Shown: positions 1 to 11,100 of the stretch, one piece after another
Numbering within the stretch: the stretch's first letter is position 1
Layout: each line of letters starts with the position of its first letter
Assembly (NCBI GenBank): GCA_009193035.1
Contig: SWDT01000133.1
Span: forward strand, 124,001-188,000
Direction: 5' to 3'
DNA length: 64,000 nt
Source of the DNA: Halicephalobus mephisto
Lineage: Eukaryota; Nematoda; Chromadorea; Rhabditida; Panagrolaimidae
Made by a program: the position numbers and the translations under genes
The notes under the pieces: generated by a model
Told to the model about the DNA's origin: nothing
Seen by the model: the letters and a program-made list of their open reading frames with translations, nothing else
Databases searched by the model: none

Positions 1-612
1 TTGGAAGACCTTAACAAAGCTAAACTCAAAGATCCAGTATTAGAGCAGTTCCAGAAAATTGGTATTAATAGCTATTGTAGAAAATGTAGCCATTATGACA
101 ACGTGTACAAATACAACAACTACGAAGTCACTAAGACTACTAAAGCCAACACGGGATCGAAAGAAATTCTTATTCGTGAAGCGAAGAAATACCACGATCT
201 CTTTTTGAGGAATCTCAAGGATGAAAAGGATGCTATTCTTAGTGAAGTCATAATTTTGGCTACATTCCTTAAGGAGAATGCAATCCTCGAATACAACACT
301 GCCTTAGAGGAGCAGATATTAATAAAAATAAGGAATGAGGAATTGAAAGGTAATTGTGATGCCATTCAAAAACTTAACAAAATCCTTGACATGCAAAATC
401 AAAAGAAGACGATTATCAACAGATCGGAACACAACAAAGTGAAACACATAGGAGTAGCTGATGTCGAAAACTCTTTGGAAAAACTCTTCACACTTCCTAT
501 CTGCGGTAGGACGATCAAAACTCTTTTCGAAAAGAAGTTTACAGCCGATGGAGCAATCGACCTTCGTGATCCTATCCGATGCAATGTCAAATACATTCCA
601 GAAGCAGATTAA
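1..612 (+). CDS. Unrecognised ORF, possibly retroelement-encoded (5' end cut by window)
   Basis: This frame is open from the first base of the window to a TAA at 610-612, about 203 residues, so the true start probably lies upstream. The product is lysine- and asparagine-rich, has a Cys-x2-Cys-x2-His near residues 26-31 (not enough for a named zinc finger), and shows no domain I recognise. Its base composition is more GC-balanced than the introns nearby. Eleven bases after the stop, a segment with LTR-like ends begins (624-1048), so the ORF may be the last reading frame of an LTR element. I see no reverse transcriptase, integrase or envelope motif in the visible part. It could also be the last exon of a host gene. 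Confidence 0.4.
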   Translation: MEDLNKAKLKDPVLEQFQKIGINSYCRKCSHYDNVYKYNNYEVTKTTKANTGSKEILIREAKKYHDLFLRNLKDEKDAILSEVIILATFLKENAILEYNTALEEQILIKIRNEELKGNCDAIQKLNKILDMQNQKKTIINRSEHNKVKHIGVADVENSLEKLFTLPICGRTIKTLFEKKFTADGAIDLRDPIRCNVKYIPEAD

Positions 613-623
613 TGAATAATATC

Positions 624-1048
624 TGTCGGGACTTGAAGACGCCATACAGATGACCCTCCCTGAATTGTGGATCTTAGCACGACTACCGTAACCTTACGAG
701 GTGATGTTATTACATGGTTGTTATGTTGTGATATTGTTGGATTATGCGTGATCTATTTGAGCGCAAGCCACACAACATTGATCCCGAAGGGAAATACCCT
801 GAGGACCAACGAAATTTTTAAGATTGCCTTTTGGCGGCAATTTTGAGATTGCGCAATATTTATTGATAGAGTTGTGTTTTATCTCGTGCCTGAGGCTCCA
901 ATAAAGTTATTTCCATATATTTGTGTCTACACGCGGATCCGGATTCCCCAGCGACGATCCAACAGATATAAAATAAGATTGTGATTTATTTTGTAAAGAC
1001 TTAGTACCTCTTTCCCTAAGTTGCAGCGTCCCTTAGGAAGTCACAACA
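624..1048 (+). mobile_element. Candidate 3' LTR of a retroelement
   Basis: The segment starts TGTCGGGACTTG and ends TCACAACA, giving the TG...CA ends usual for LTRs. It holds an AATAAAG signal near 900 and is visibly less AT-rich than its surroundings. An alternative left edge is 719, where TGTTATGTTGTG mirrors the terminal CACAACA. It follows directly on an ORF stop. No clear polypurine tract or target-site duplication is visible, and the 5' LTR is outside the window, so this stays tentative. Confidence 0.35.
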
Positions 1049-1049
1049 G

Positions 1050-1844
1050 TATCTTACATTGTCTTCATTACTTGACAAATTTGCTATTGTAAGATGTTAA
1101 TATTAGTGTAATTTTTACTTTTTGACGGTATAATAACCTTTCCATATATTGGAGAACTAATTTCCTACTTTACTTTTTGGTCAATAACGTTCAAAAATAA
1201 ATTCAAGTATTTAATGATGATTGGTGAATATGAAAAAAATTCAACTTTGTTATTTATGATGAAATAAGTGTTTCTAAGCCAGATAGATTATCATTAGCAA
1301 AACTGTCGATTTCTGAATTCGAATTAAAAATTGTGAATTGTAAAATTCCAATTAGTTCAAAATTGTCAATTTCCGAATTCGAATCTGTTCAAAATCGAAA
1401 GTTCTAATTTTAAACTAATTGTAGAAATTCTCAAAGTCCAACAAATACAAGATCAAAACAGTAAAGTCCAAACCATTATTATAATTACAGTATTCAAAAA
1501 AAAATAAAATCAACTCTTGTTGCACATTTCCTTTTCCTTAACAAAAACAATCATTACAGTATTTAAGGACTTTCGTGATAAAAATTAATTTCATTTTTTA
1601 ATGAATTTTTGTATAAAATTCAATTTTTCTAAAACAAACTAAAATTTCAAAAATATTCAAAAATTTCAAAAATTTCCAAAAATTTCTAAAATATTCAAAA
1701 TATTCAAAAATTTCCAAAATTTCCAAAATATTCAAAAATTTCTAAAATATTCAAAAATTTCCAAAATATTCAAAAATATTCAAAAATTTCCAAAATATTC
1801 AAAAATTTGCGCTGCGAGAGTTAGTTTCATCTTCCGCGACTTTG
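1050..1844. repeat. Intergenic AT-rich repeats
   Basis: No gene is seen here. Bases 1310-1410 hold two diverged copies of a segment containing AATTGTCAATTTCYGAATTC. Bases 1640-1808 are a short-period array of AAAATATTC/AAAATTTCC words. Nothing resembles an exon until the tmem-17 promoter. Confidence 0.6.
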
Positions 1845-1858
1845 GTTGCCATGGAAGC
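1845..1858 (+). promoter_or_regulatory. X-box (RFX/DAF-19 site) upstream of the TMEM17 gene
   Basis: The 14-mer GTTGCCATGGAAGC fits the imperfect inverted-repeat X-box (GTTNCC AT GGNAAC) with one mismatch in the right half. It lies 53 bases before the tmem-17 start at 1911, close to the usual position of X-boxes in nematode ciliary genes. The ATG inside it opens a frame (1842-) that I do not take as the start, because the downstream ATG at 1911 gives a product without the extra hydrophobic stretch. Confidence 0.65.
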
Positions 1859-1910
1859 GCTTTTCTGTTCCCCGTTTTTCCTCTTTTTATTTGACCATGG
1901 TTTTTTGAAA

Positions 1911-3538
1911 ATGACCGAACTTGTTGTTGAAGAAAAAAAAGAAAATGAATCAGAAATCAAAAAGGAACCCAGAATCCTCCAAACCGAAGATAAATGTCCT
2001 TTGAGAGGTTCGTTTTTTTATTTATAAAATTTAGTGGAATTTTTCAGAAACCAGAAGCAGTTTGCCGCTTCAGATGGCTCTTCATTTCCATATTCACTTA
2101 GATCCCATTATCTACATCGCCATGATCGGGTGCTTGATTATCAAAGTAAGTCCGATTTTAAAGGATAATGTTCGAAATATTGTTTCTTCATTACTTCATT
2201 CCGAACACGAATCTCAAACTTGGGTAATTAAATCTTTATTATTGTTGGATCGGACACCTAGCCTTAATGGGAAGCGCAACCAATCGGGAACGCTTGGTCC
2301 CGAACGGATTGCTTTAACACCAATAAAGAACGCTTGGTCCCGAACGGATTGCCTTAGTACCAATAAAGAACGCTTGGTCCTGAACGGATTGCTTTAACAC
2401 CAATAAAGAACGCTTGGTCCCGAACGGATTGCCTTAACACCGACAAGAGAACATACAGTTCCTCTTGGCGCGAAGTCGAGTTGGTTGTTTATGTCGATTT
2501 CGACATAATGTTTCTTTGTACTGTACCTAAGGCATTTATTTGATAAACCTTTTCTATACTATTTTCCCTCCTCATTCAGACGTGGGTCACTCGGCGTGAC
2601 AGATACAACAATTATAAACAAGTTATAAAATACAAACATAACACGATCGATAAATCTTTGTCAAAACTGTTAATAGTCTCTGGATCGATGCCGTTCCGAT
2701 CAGATAATTTTAATTATTAATTTTTTAATAATAATCTAAAATTAAAACTTTTAAGTATGACAAACTCCATCCAACATACCAAGTCATCCTGGTGGCGATG
2801 TACCTGATTTCAATTCTGATCGAACTCATCAGACCATACTTGGGCTATTACGGTAATCTAGGAGAAAAGGTAAATTTTACAAAATTTATTTTAAATCTTT
2901 TTAAAAATTCATTTTTTATTTTTAAATTTTTCTTCGATTTTTTATAATTTATTTTTTACTTTTTTTAAAATTTGTTTTTTATTTTTTTAAAATTTATTTT
3001 TTATTTTTTTTAAAATTTGTTTTTTATTTTTTTAAAATTTATTTTTTTTAAAATTTATTTTTCTTCAATTTTTTTAAATTCATTTTTCTTTAATTTCTTA
3101 AAATTTATTTTTTATTTTTTTTTTAAATTTATTTTTCTTCAATTTTTTAAAATCTATTTTTAGATTCCAGCTTTGTCAGGATTTTGGATAACTACATTAA
3201 TCCTCCAGATCCCGATTGCCTGTTTCCTGATTCTGAATCCAGAAATCTACCCCCTTCCGTTCGAGAGATGTCTTCTGATTCTTCATCTTGTTTTTCTTTT
3301 AGTGGAAGCCTGGACTTCTCTTTTCCTCGTTAGATCCCTCGCGGATTATCAAGTCCAAAAATTCAAAGCAACCATATCGGACGAAAAAACCGAAGAATCC
3401 AGAACAGAAGCAGAATTGGTGATTCAACGAATATTGCCCGAGGCAGCTGATTTGGACATAAGTGTTCTCCCTAAAAGTTTCACAGAATCTGTAATCAAGA
3501 AAATCGGAAAAAAAAATTTTATCTCTGGGTCAAACTGA
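1911..3538 (+). CDS. tmem-17: TMEM17-family transition-zone membrane protein
   Basis: TMEM17 is a four-pass protein of the MKS module at the ciliary transition zone, where it helps gate membrane proteins into cilia. Exons are 1911-2007, 2048-2145, 2756-2869 and 3164-3538 (227 residues). Family signatures seen are the LPLQMALHFH segment before the first membrane helix (about 50-64), then helices at about 73-92, 109-127 and 139-160, the motif LGYYGNLGEKIPALSGFW across the exon 3/4 junction, and PLPFER between helices 3 and 4. The human protein is about 198 residues. The extra length is a charged C-terminal tail. Intron 2 (2146-2755) holds a 40-base tandem repeat. The X-box at 1845-1858 predicts expression in ciliated neurons through an RFX factor. 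A second gene follows at once. Confidence 0.9.
2288..2447 (+). repeat. 40-bp tandem repeat, 4 copies, in tmem-17 intron 2
   Basis: Four adjacent 40-base units (2288, 2328, 2368, 2408), each beginning GAACGCTTGGTCC, differ at only a few positions. They are far richer in GC than the rest of the intron. The frame happens to stay open through them, which produces a spurious ORF. Confidence 0.9.
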
Positions 3539-3559
3539 TAACGAACATGTCGAGACCAA

Positions 3560-3576
3560 AATAAACAAATTTTTAG
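3560..3576 (+). promoter_or_regulatory. AATAAA followed by a trans-splice-like acceptor between two genes
   Basis: AATAAA at 3560-3565 is followed immediately by AATTTTTAG ending at 3576, only 38 bases after the tmem-17 stop and 20 bases before the next ATG. A polyadenylation signal followed by an acceptor without a donor is the arrangement at nematode operon junctions. Confidence 0.5.
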
Positions 3577-3595
3577 TTTTTGTACAACTTCGAAA

Positions 3596-5035
3596 ATGAA
3601 CCACAAATCTCCATTTCCTAATCCTATTTTTCTAAGTAAAGATATCATGAATCCAGGGGTACTGTATCGAGCCATAGCCCTCTACACCAGCTACAAACGG
3701 AACGAAGACGACTCCAGATTCGCCGAGTGTCTGGAAACCATGTCGAAGAGGATCGAAAATTTAGAGAAACTTCAAGCCGAAGAAGAGTGCAGAATCAAAA
3801 AGGTTGGTTGTTACAGTAATTTTCGCTTCAAAACAGAATTCTAGAAATTCTTAAACTTTCGTTGCGAGATTTCAAATTTCTTGACTAAATTTCTATTTTC
3901 GCTTCAAGACTTGAAATTTCAAAAATAGATTTTTCAACTTCCGCTCTGGGATCTGGAATTTTTTAAAAATAATTTTCTATTTTCGCTTCAAGACTTGAAA
4001 TTTCTTTAAAAATAATATCCTACTTTCGCTTCAAGACTTGGAATTTCAAAAATAGATTTTTAAACTTCGGCTCTGGAATTTCTTTAAAAGTAATTTTCTA
4101 CTTTCGCTTCAAGACTTAAATTTCTTTAAAAATAATTTTCTACTTTCGCTTCAAGACTTGGAATTTCAAAAATAGATTTTTCAACTTCCGCTCTGGGATC
4201 TGGAATTTTTTAAAAATAATTTTCTATTTTCGCTTCAAGACCCAAAATTTCCAAAATTATTTTTTCGAGTTTTCGTTCCAGGACCTAAAATCTACTAAAA
4301 ACTTCCTTCAAATTTTCGCTTCAAAATCTAAAATATGTTCGAAAATTTCCATCTTAAGACCTAGAATTTCTTCGAAAATTTTCGTTTCAGGAGATGATAA
4401 CAGAGGAATTAGGAGCTCTTCGGGATATTCTTCGTCGATTCAGAATGAAGTTGGAAGAAGAACTTTCAGAAACAAAACAAGGAAAAAGGAAACCCCTTCC
4501 TCCCCCCGTCATTCCCCCCTACCGTTGCGAACCTATGTCTGAAAAACTTCGATTAGAATTAAAAAATCCAGAAGATGCTCCAAAAAGAATAAATATCGAA
4601 AAACCAGCAAAAAACGAAGAAATAATTCGCGAAATTGAACGTCGAAAAAAACTTGCACAACAAAAAGAAAAAATCGCTGTTGAATCTTTAAACGTCCCTA
4701 AAAATCTCGAAGAACTCGATGTTTTTGTTTCAAAATACGAAAAAGGAGAACTTCCAGAAGACGATCTAAATAAAATAACCGAATTATTAAAAGCCAGAGT
4801 AGAATCAGAAGCTCTTAAAAAACTCCTCCAAACCCTCATCCAAGACCCCGTCAGTTCTACTCCCAGATCGCCTTCTGTCGAAATCCTCACTCCAGAACCC
4901 CCACATTCCCCTAGTCCATTTTCCGAAAGATTACTGTCATGGGTAAGTTCCCCTCCGGCACTCTTGGGAAGGAACTACTCACCTAGCAACTTCTTCGAAG
5001 AACTCTTCAACAAATTAGACACAAATTCCGAATAA
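3596..5035 (+). CDS. Unrecognised coiled-coil protein, probable operon partner of tmem-17
   Basis: Exons are 3596-3802 and 4391-5035, giving 283 residues. An in-frame ATG at 3647 is the alternative start. Residues 40-100 and 125-210 are rich in Glu, Lys and Leu with heptad-like spacing (coiled coil). Residues 101-115 are a Lys/Pro stretch ending in PLPPPVIPPY, and the last 60 residues are Ser/Pro-rich and probably disordered. There is no signal peptide or membrane helix. I do not recognise the family. It starts 57 bases after the tmem-17 stop on the same strand with an acceptor between them, so the two are probably co-transcribed under the same X-box. That makes a ciliary or basal-body role a reasonable guess, not a demonstrated one. 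Confidence 0.75.
3803..4390 (+). repeat. Intronic tandem repeat, about 60 and 120 bp periods
   Basis: The only intron of the coiled-coil gene consists of repeated units containing TTCGCTTCAAGACTTG and ATTTCAAAAATAGATTTTT, at least six copies from about 3890 to 4260, which fade into diverged copies toward the acceptor. No coding signal is seen. Confidence 0.75.
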
Positions 5036-5195
5036 TTATTATTACAGTACTCTAATTTTCCATAAATAAGCATCACATTTAGGAATAAAGTTACGTTTAA
5101 ATTAGAATTAAAAATTACACGCAGCAATTATAAAATTGATCGATGCACAATTGGACGATTTAGGTTGAATATTCATCAATTAGTTACAGATTTAC

Positions 5196-7030
5196 TTATT
5201 CTTCCAAAGCCGGATAAATCGCATCTCCGGATTTCTTGCTTGGAGGAATTAAATGTTTAGGCAATTCTGATGGCAATTCATGTCCTTCCAATTTCAAATT
5301 AATCAAGTATTCAGCTAAAGCAAATTCATCACAATCCAAAAATCCATCTTTGTCAACATCTGCTAATTTCCAAATTTTTCCAAGAACAGAATTCGGCAAT
5401 TTCGATTTCAACATATGTTCTTTAGCAACACGTCCGTTAATTTTTCCATCAACAGGTTCTAACGATTCAAATGCAGCATCAACTGCTGTTCTTTCTTTTC
5501 CAACAACCCATTCCGCTTCATCAGCACCTTTATCAAATCCTTCACCTTTACCAAATCCAAATGGAGTTTCAACTTCAGCAGCACGATCAAAAGCTCCACC
5601 TTTAACGCTGTCTTTAGGTCCTGTTCCATTAGTTTCTTGTGCAATAGCTTCTTCTTTAGGAATTTGAGCCATCAATCTCGCTAAAATAGTAAATTTCAAA
5701 AATACAGTTTAAACAAATGACTCACCTATGTCTGTTGCCAACATTTGATCAACGACTTCCAACAATTTCGGTTTCAGTGGATTAAATTTAGTAAAATCAG
5801 CATTTTGCAAATTTTCTCTCATCTTGTTCACATCCGGAAAATCACCAGGAGAAATATTATGTTCTCTTTGAAGTTGTTCGTAAATTTTGTCTAATTTCGC
5901 AATGAGTTCTTTTTTCTTCTTTTCTTTGCCAATCATCGAAGGCATGCCTTTTCTAAGTTCGGCAATAATATAAGCATGAACTTTGGCTAAACGTGCACGT
6001 TTAATCAAGTCGTTCAACTTCCTCAAAGCAGCGTTTCTTGGAAGAGATTGCAAATCAGCAAAAAGATCGTGTTGTTCATCTTGGAAAAGTCTTCTATTGA
6101 TGTCGTAATGAAGAGGTTGATCCCAGAACGATCCAATATAAACACGGGAAACTTCTGGAGTCTTGAAAACTTTCCCAAGAGACCACATTAGAGCTCCATA
6201 GACTCTCATGAGTTGCTGATGGTCGACCATGTCTGACTTGTTCAGAACAATCCGGATTTTGTCTTCATTTCCAGAAAGGGCTTCAATACATCTTTTGAAC
6301 TCGTCTGATATGTCCAACTTGTGAGCATCAAAGAGAAGAATAATTCTATCAACTCTTTCAGCGAACCATTCAAGGACACCACTAAAGTCGTAACCTCGAT
6401 CGATTCTTTGCTTTTCTCCACTCAAAATACCAGGAGTATCCACAATTGTCACGCTTTGGAGGACTTCGTTCTTCAAGGTCGAACATTGGAAGCGATTCAG
6501 AAAGGCATTCCCGAACTTAGTCAAAGCACGGAATTGCTTGTTAGCATCCACAACAAGAGCATTTCCGGGAACGCAACCTTCTTCATCTCCATACATGACT
6601 GCAATGAACCTATCCGTCGTAGGTTCGGGTCCGATTCTGATCCCAGGGAAGTCTTGTTCCAACAAATAGCGAATAAATGTAGTTTTCCCTGTGGAATATT
6701 GACCAACGAGGAGAATCATCGGTTTGGCAGTAAAGTCCGGGTCATCTGGAACAATTACTATATAAAAGTAAACTTCAAAAATTTACCAAGAGCAGGGGAA
6801 TGGAAGTCGTGGAACTTGTAATGTTCTTCCAATGGGAACAACTTCTGTTTGTAGATCTTCTTAAGGCCATCACTCACAGATTCAAGCACCTAAACAATGA
6901 ATTATTGAAAAATAAACAAAATTACCCAAGGATTATTTGGATTTTTGGACTTGAATAAACCGATAATTGATTGACGAAAATTAACTATCGGCGGTCCAGG
7001 AGCTCGACGTTTACGAATTACAACTGACAT
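5196..7030 (-). CDS. rme-1: RME-1 / EHD-family dynamin-like ATPase
   Basis: This protein remodels membranes of the endocytic recycling compartment. Exons, in coding order, are 7030-6926, 6889-6787, 6745-5726 and 5680-5196 (570 residues). The P-loop GQYSTGKT is at 84-91, the switch motif DTPG at 172-175 and NKSD at 238-241. A helical region and a C-terminal EH domain follow, with an intact EF-hand loop DVDKDGFLDCDEF at about 517-529. The EH domain normally binds NPF motifs. The length is close to the 534-residue human EHD1, with about 35 extra N-terminal residues. A second first exon (7241-7194) gives another isoform. The gene is convergent with the coiled-coil gene (160 bases) and divergent from PSME4. 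Confidence 0.96.
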
Positions 7031-7193
7031 TTAGAGCCACAATCTACAGATCCGAAAAACCAGACAAAATAATTTTAAAACACCAAATCGAAAAAAATCG
7101 CCGAAAAAAAAAAACAATTTTTGGACATCCTTGACGAATCAGACAGAGCGATATATCACCAGCCCGTCTAAAAATCAGAAAAATCAAACTCAC

Positions 7194-7241
7194 ATCTGCA
7201 TCCTTCTTCTTGGAGTTGTTTCCGCTTAGCCAAGAGAACAT
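7194..7241 (-). CDS. rme-1: Alternative first coding exon of rme-1
   Basis: ATG at 7241-7239 opens 16 codons, MFSWLSGNNSKKKDAD, ending at a good donor (GTGAGT). The exon is phase 0, the same as the 7030-6926 exon, so both splice in frame to the common exon at 6889. The isoform would have 551 residues with a basic, amphipathic N-terminus instead of the 35-residue version. This points to two start sites or alternative trans-splicing. Confidence 0.7.
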
Positions 7242-8149
7242 CCTTCAAGTAAACAGTCTAATTGGTTATATATAAACCTAATCGACCAAAGTGGTTCGAT
7301 CTGAAAAGTTAAAAGTCAAAAAACGAAAAATCACATATGAAACAAGAATAAAGTTCAATCAATGGGAAATATTCAAACAGGAAAGATAGACAACAAACAT
7401 AATCCAGAAATCAATGCATAAAAGAAAAAAATCCAGCAGCTTGGGGAGTTTCAAATTTGGGAACAATGCGAAACGAAAATTGTTTGTCCTGAACGCGAGG
7501 TTGATATAAACGACCGATAGAGAACGCCTAAGGCAGACTGAAACTGCAGTTAGTTCTCTCGAAATTGTTCAATTTCAACAAAACGAAAAAGTTGTGAGTC
7601 ATCTTTGAAATGAAAAAATTTAAAACTCGAACAAGACACACCTGGAATGTACTTTAAATATTGCGAAAACCGAAATTACGAAATGCCTTACAAAAATAGG
7701 GACCATACATCAGTAAAAAATTTAAAAATTTAAGTTTAAAAAATTAGGATTTAAAAAATAACTGCAATTCGCTGACGTCACAGGTTCCGAATCAACTTGC
7801 ACCTTGCGGTGGTCCCGACGCGAATTCGATTTTCGCTTGTATTCAGAAATTTTTCATTCAAGCCGTTCAAAAAAGATGACATTACCGCATTCGTTTCTGA
7901 TTTCCTTGTATTTTCTTTGTTTTTGTTTTTTATTAATTAAATTATTTCAGAGTTATATTTCCATCATTCCTTCGGTTCTTAGAGAAAGAACCGTTGAAGA
8001 AAAATTGAGTCAAAGTGGTTTGTTTTTTTAAATTTTTTTGTCCTATTTGTCATCGTTTTCAGGCGTCGTCATCGGATAGTGAACCTGACTTTGAACTCGA
8101 GGAGAGTACCTCGGAAATCGACAGTGAAGTCGGATCAGCTTATGCTTCT
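7242..8149. promoter_or_regulatory. Divergent promoter region, rme-1 / PSME4, with CRE-like site
   Basis: There is no conserved coding sequence. A palindromic TGACGTCA lies at 7773-7780, in a GC-richer patch about 370 bases before the PSME4 start. It would suit a bZIP factor. Acceptor-like T-rich AGs end at 7950 and 8063. The latter starts the first coding-like PSME4 exon, whose frame is open upstream of the chosen ATG. None of the frames from the ATG at 7876 can be joined to it in phase. Confidence 0.4.
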
Positions 8150-11100
8150 ATGGCCAGCGATGTCGAAATGAACGAAAGCCCTCCGGGATCAGTCATGGAC
8201 GGTTTGTTTAAAAAATTTACTTTCCCCAAAAATCCCCTTTGCAGTTACTGTTGAGGAAGAAATGCAGATAGATGAAGATGACATGGGAGTAGATAAGCGG
8301 TTTCAGAAGGATAACTGGCGGTTCAAGTTCTTGCCTTACTACAACGAACTTGTCCGCGAAGCCGACAATGAATTTTCGACGGTCAAAACGCTCCTTGCCA
8401 AAGGCATTTTGGAACGTGACTTGAGACCCGGGTTTACTGTCGCAATCAAGAGCTTACTAGAGTAAGTTCTGATATATGAAACTTGAAAACTTCCCTAATT
8501 TAGATTTGTGAACATGTACGGGAAGCGGTTCACCAAGACTGATCACATTCAGATCGTCAAGCTTCTTTACAACGTTCTGATCCTCAAAGGGTTGGACTTC
8601 CGGGTTGTTAGGATGGTTGCCGCTGGCTTGAATAATTTGATGAACCGGAAAATGCTGATCACTCGGGACGACTTGCGAGTCGACTGGAAGCCCCTCTACG
8701 ACCTCTACAAGGAAATTGCCTTCAAGAAACTCGAAGAAGACGGTCTCATTTTGTTTCCAGAAGGGTTGAAAGAAAAAGTAGAAAAAGCAATAATTTATTT
8801 GACAGAATTTTTTGAAAATGGAGCAACTCAGGAAATTCTTGACTTAATCAGACCCAACATTTGTCCTCTTGATGACAACGTCACTCAAGCGTTCTCAACA
8901 GCAAGTGTTTTTTTACCAACTTGTATGAAACCGGAACAGCACGATGTTTTCGGAGCCAAGTTGTGGTTCGACGAATTCTATCACTGGTTTTCTTGTGGAG
9001 AACTCAACGACACGAACGAAGCTCGAATTTTGGGTGTATTAGCACAGTGGGTTTTTATTAAATTCAAAAAATTAAATATTTATTTCAGATTATCGGTTGA
9101 TTGTCCGTTCTACATTGATTGGAGCGACAAATGGGATTTGGTTTTTGACAGACTTATGCAAAGTTGTGGATTAAACGTCTCGCAAACTGCACTTGGAACT
9201 GATTCGCAAGGTGTTCAATTAATTGCGATTTTGATTGCTTACAATCTGGGTGGTAGAGATAATGTTCTTCAAGATAAATTAACAAGTTTGTTTCAATCAT
9301 GGGAGGATTTCTTTCATCCATCTAATTCTGGAGATCATTTGAATCAACTTTTGGTTTTTGTTTCGAAATTAGTAACCAACGTTACTGGTCGAGTTTCTAG
9401 AGAACGACATTTCCAGAAAAAACATTACGTAAGAATTCCAGAAGATAGGTGTATAACGGACGCTCAAATAGATATGTTTGTCAAAAGTTTACTTCCATGT
9501 CTGAATTATGCAGCGTTTGCTAAAACTAAACAAGATGTTGCGAGAATTTTTCATTATTGTGCATTTTTGGCACCTGGAATTGTTTTACCACAACTTCTTG
9601 ATCTGTAAGTTTTGGAAATTTAAATAAATTATAATTTGTTTTTTTAGTGTTTATCCGGCTTTAGAAAATATTACAGAACCTCATCGTTTACATCAAACTT
9701 TGGATATTTTTATGCAAGTTCTTGTTCCATTGGCTAGAGATGAACCATTACCGGGAAGAGAAAGATTGAATTTGAAAATTTTTGAAGATTCAGGTATTAA
9801 TGACAAATCTCTTAGATGTCATTTTATAACTATTTTGAATAATATTCTTCCTGGTGTTGATGTTAATGATGTTACGAAATCGGCAATGACATTTCAAATT
9901 ATTGCAACTATTTTTTGTCTAATGCCAATTGTTGATTGTTCAGAAGCTATACATGTTAGAAATGACTTGACGGAAGAAGAGGAGGAATTGTGTCGTGCTA
10001 CTGCTGGTTTTGAAAGTCTTATTGATCAAGTACTTCAGAAATGTTTTTCCATTATTGAAGCAAATTGTGCAGCATGTCATATAAGTAATATGCATCCATT
10101 TAATATGGAACAAGTTCAAAAAACTACAGAAGAAGTGTTTAATGAAAGAGGTGTCTATGTTGTTATTAAACAACTGACAAAGAATTGTAGTTCTGGAATA
10201 TTTGAATTTGCTATGAATTCATTTTTTGAATTTATTAAAGATAGAGTATTTGATACAAGGACAGCAGTGGATTCGGTATGCAGAATAATGATTATATTTA
10301 TTACGGCTAAACCGAAAATTGCGTTTCCGAAATTTTTTAATTATGCATGGTCGAAATTACAAGTTTTGATGTCTCCAACAACGATTAATGAAGAGGAATT
10401 AAATCATGGATTACTGTGGTTTTTAACAATGACATGTGAAACGTTAAATCGTGTAAGAGGTGATGTTATATTGGAATACAAGGATATTATTTTACCAGTA
10501 TTGGAGAAATTGCTATCATTTACGTGTCGTGATGCGTATTTGAGAGCGTGTTCTGCATTGGAAAATGTAATTGGAATGTTGGTAAGTATATATCCGGATA
10601 TGGATGAACATTATATGAATGTAAATGATGAATCATTCGAGAAATATTTACCTATTAGAAATTGGGCTAAAGTTGTTAAAAAAAATGAATGGATTATGAA
10701 ATGGCATATACCAAGTGATGATGAAGTTAATTTTGCTGAAGAATTGTTAAAAAAATTTTTATTTTCATCATTGGAAATTTTACAAAATTGTGAACAATTA
10801 CCAGAGTAAGTTTTTTTTTGAGTTTTTATATAGGAAAGGATTTTTTAGTAAACAAATGTTGAAATTTCTTCATATTGTTCAAAATTGTGTAGCAGGAGCA
10901 AGTTCGTTATTACCGTTTTTTGATGGAGAACCGATTAATTTTTTTCCACATGGTAAACCGCAACCTGTTTTTACGTGTGTTGCAATGCCGGATTATGTTC
11001 GTCGTTTAACAGGTCCGGATGGGAGAAATTTGAGACGTATTGTTTATAATGAAATCAAGAAACTTACGTATTATATTTTGGAACATAAGAAAAATGATAC

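Noticed and set aside
1842..1910. Upstream in-frame ATGs of tmem-17 giving a hydrophobic N-terminus
   Set aside because: They overlap the X-box and add a segment absent from the family; the ATG at 1911 fits better.
5236..5667. Long plus-strand ORF
   Set aside because: Antisense shadow of the rme-1 EH-domain exon.
7876..8012. ATG at 7876 as the PSME4 start
   Set aside because: No donor in this frame joins the exon at 8064 in phase without a stop; the segment also reads as hydrophobic noise.
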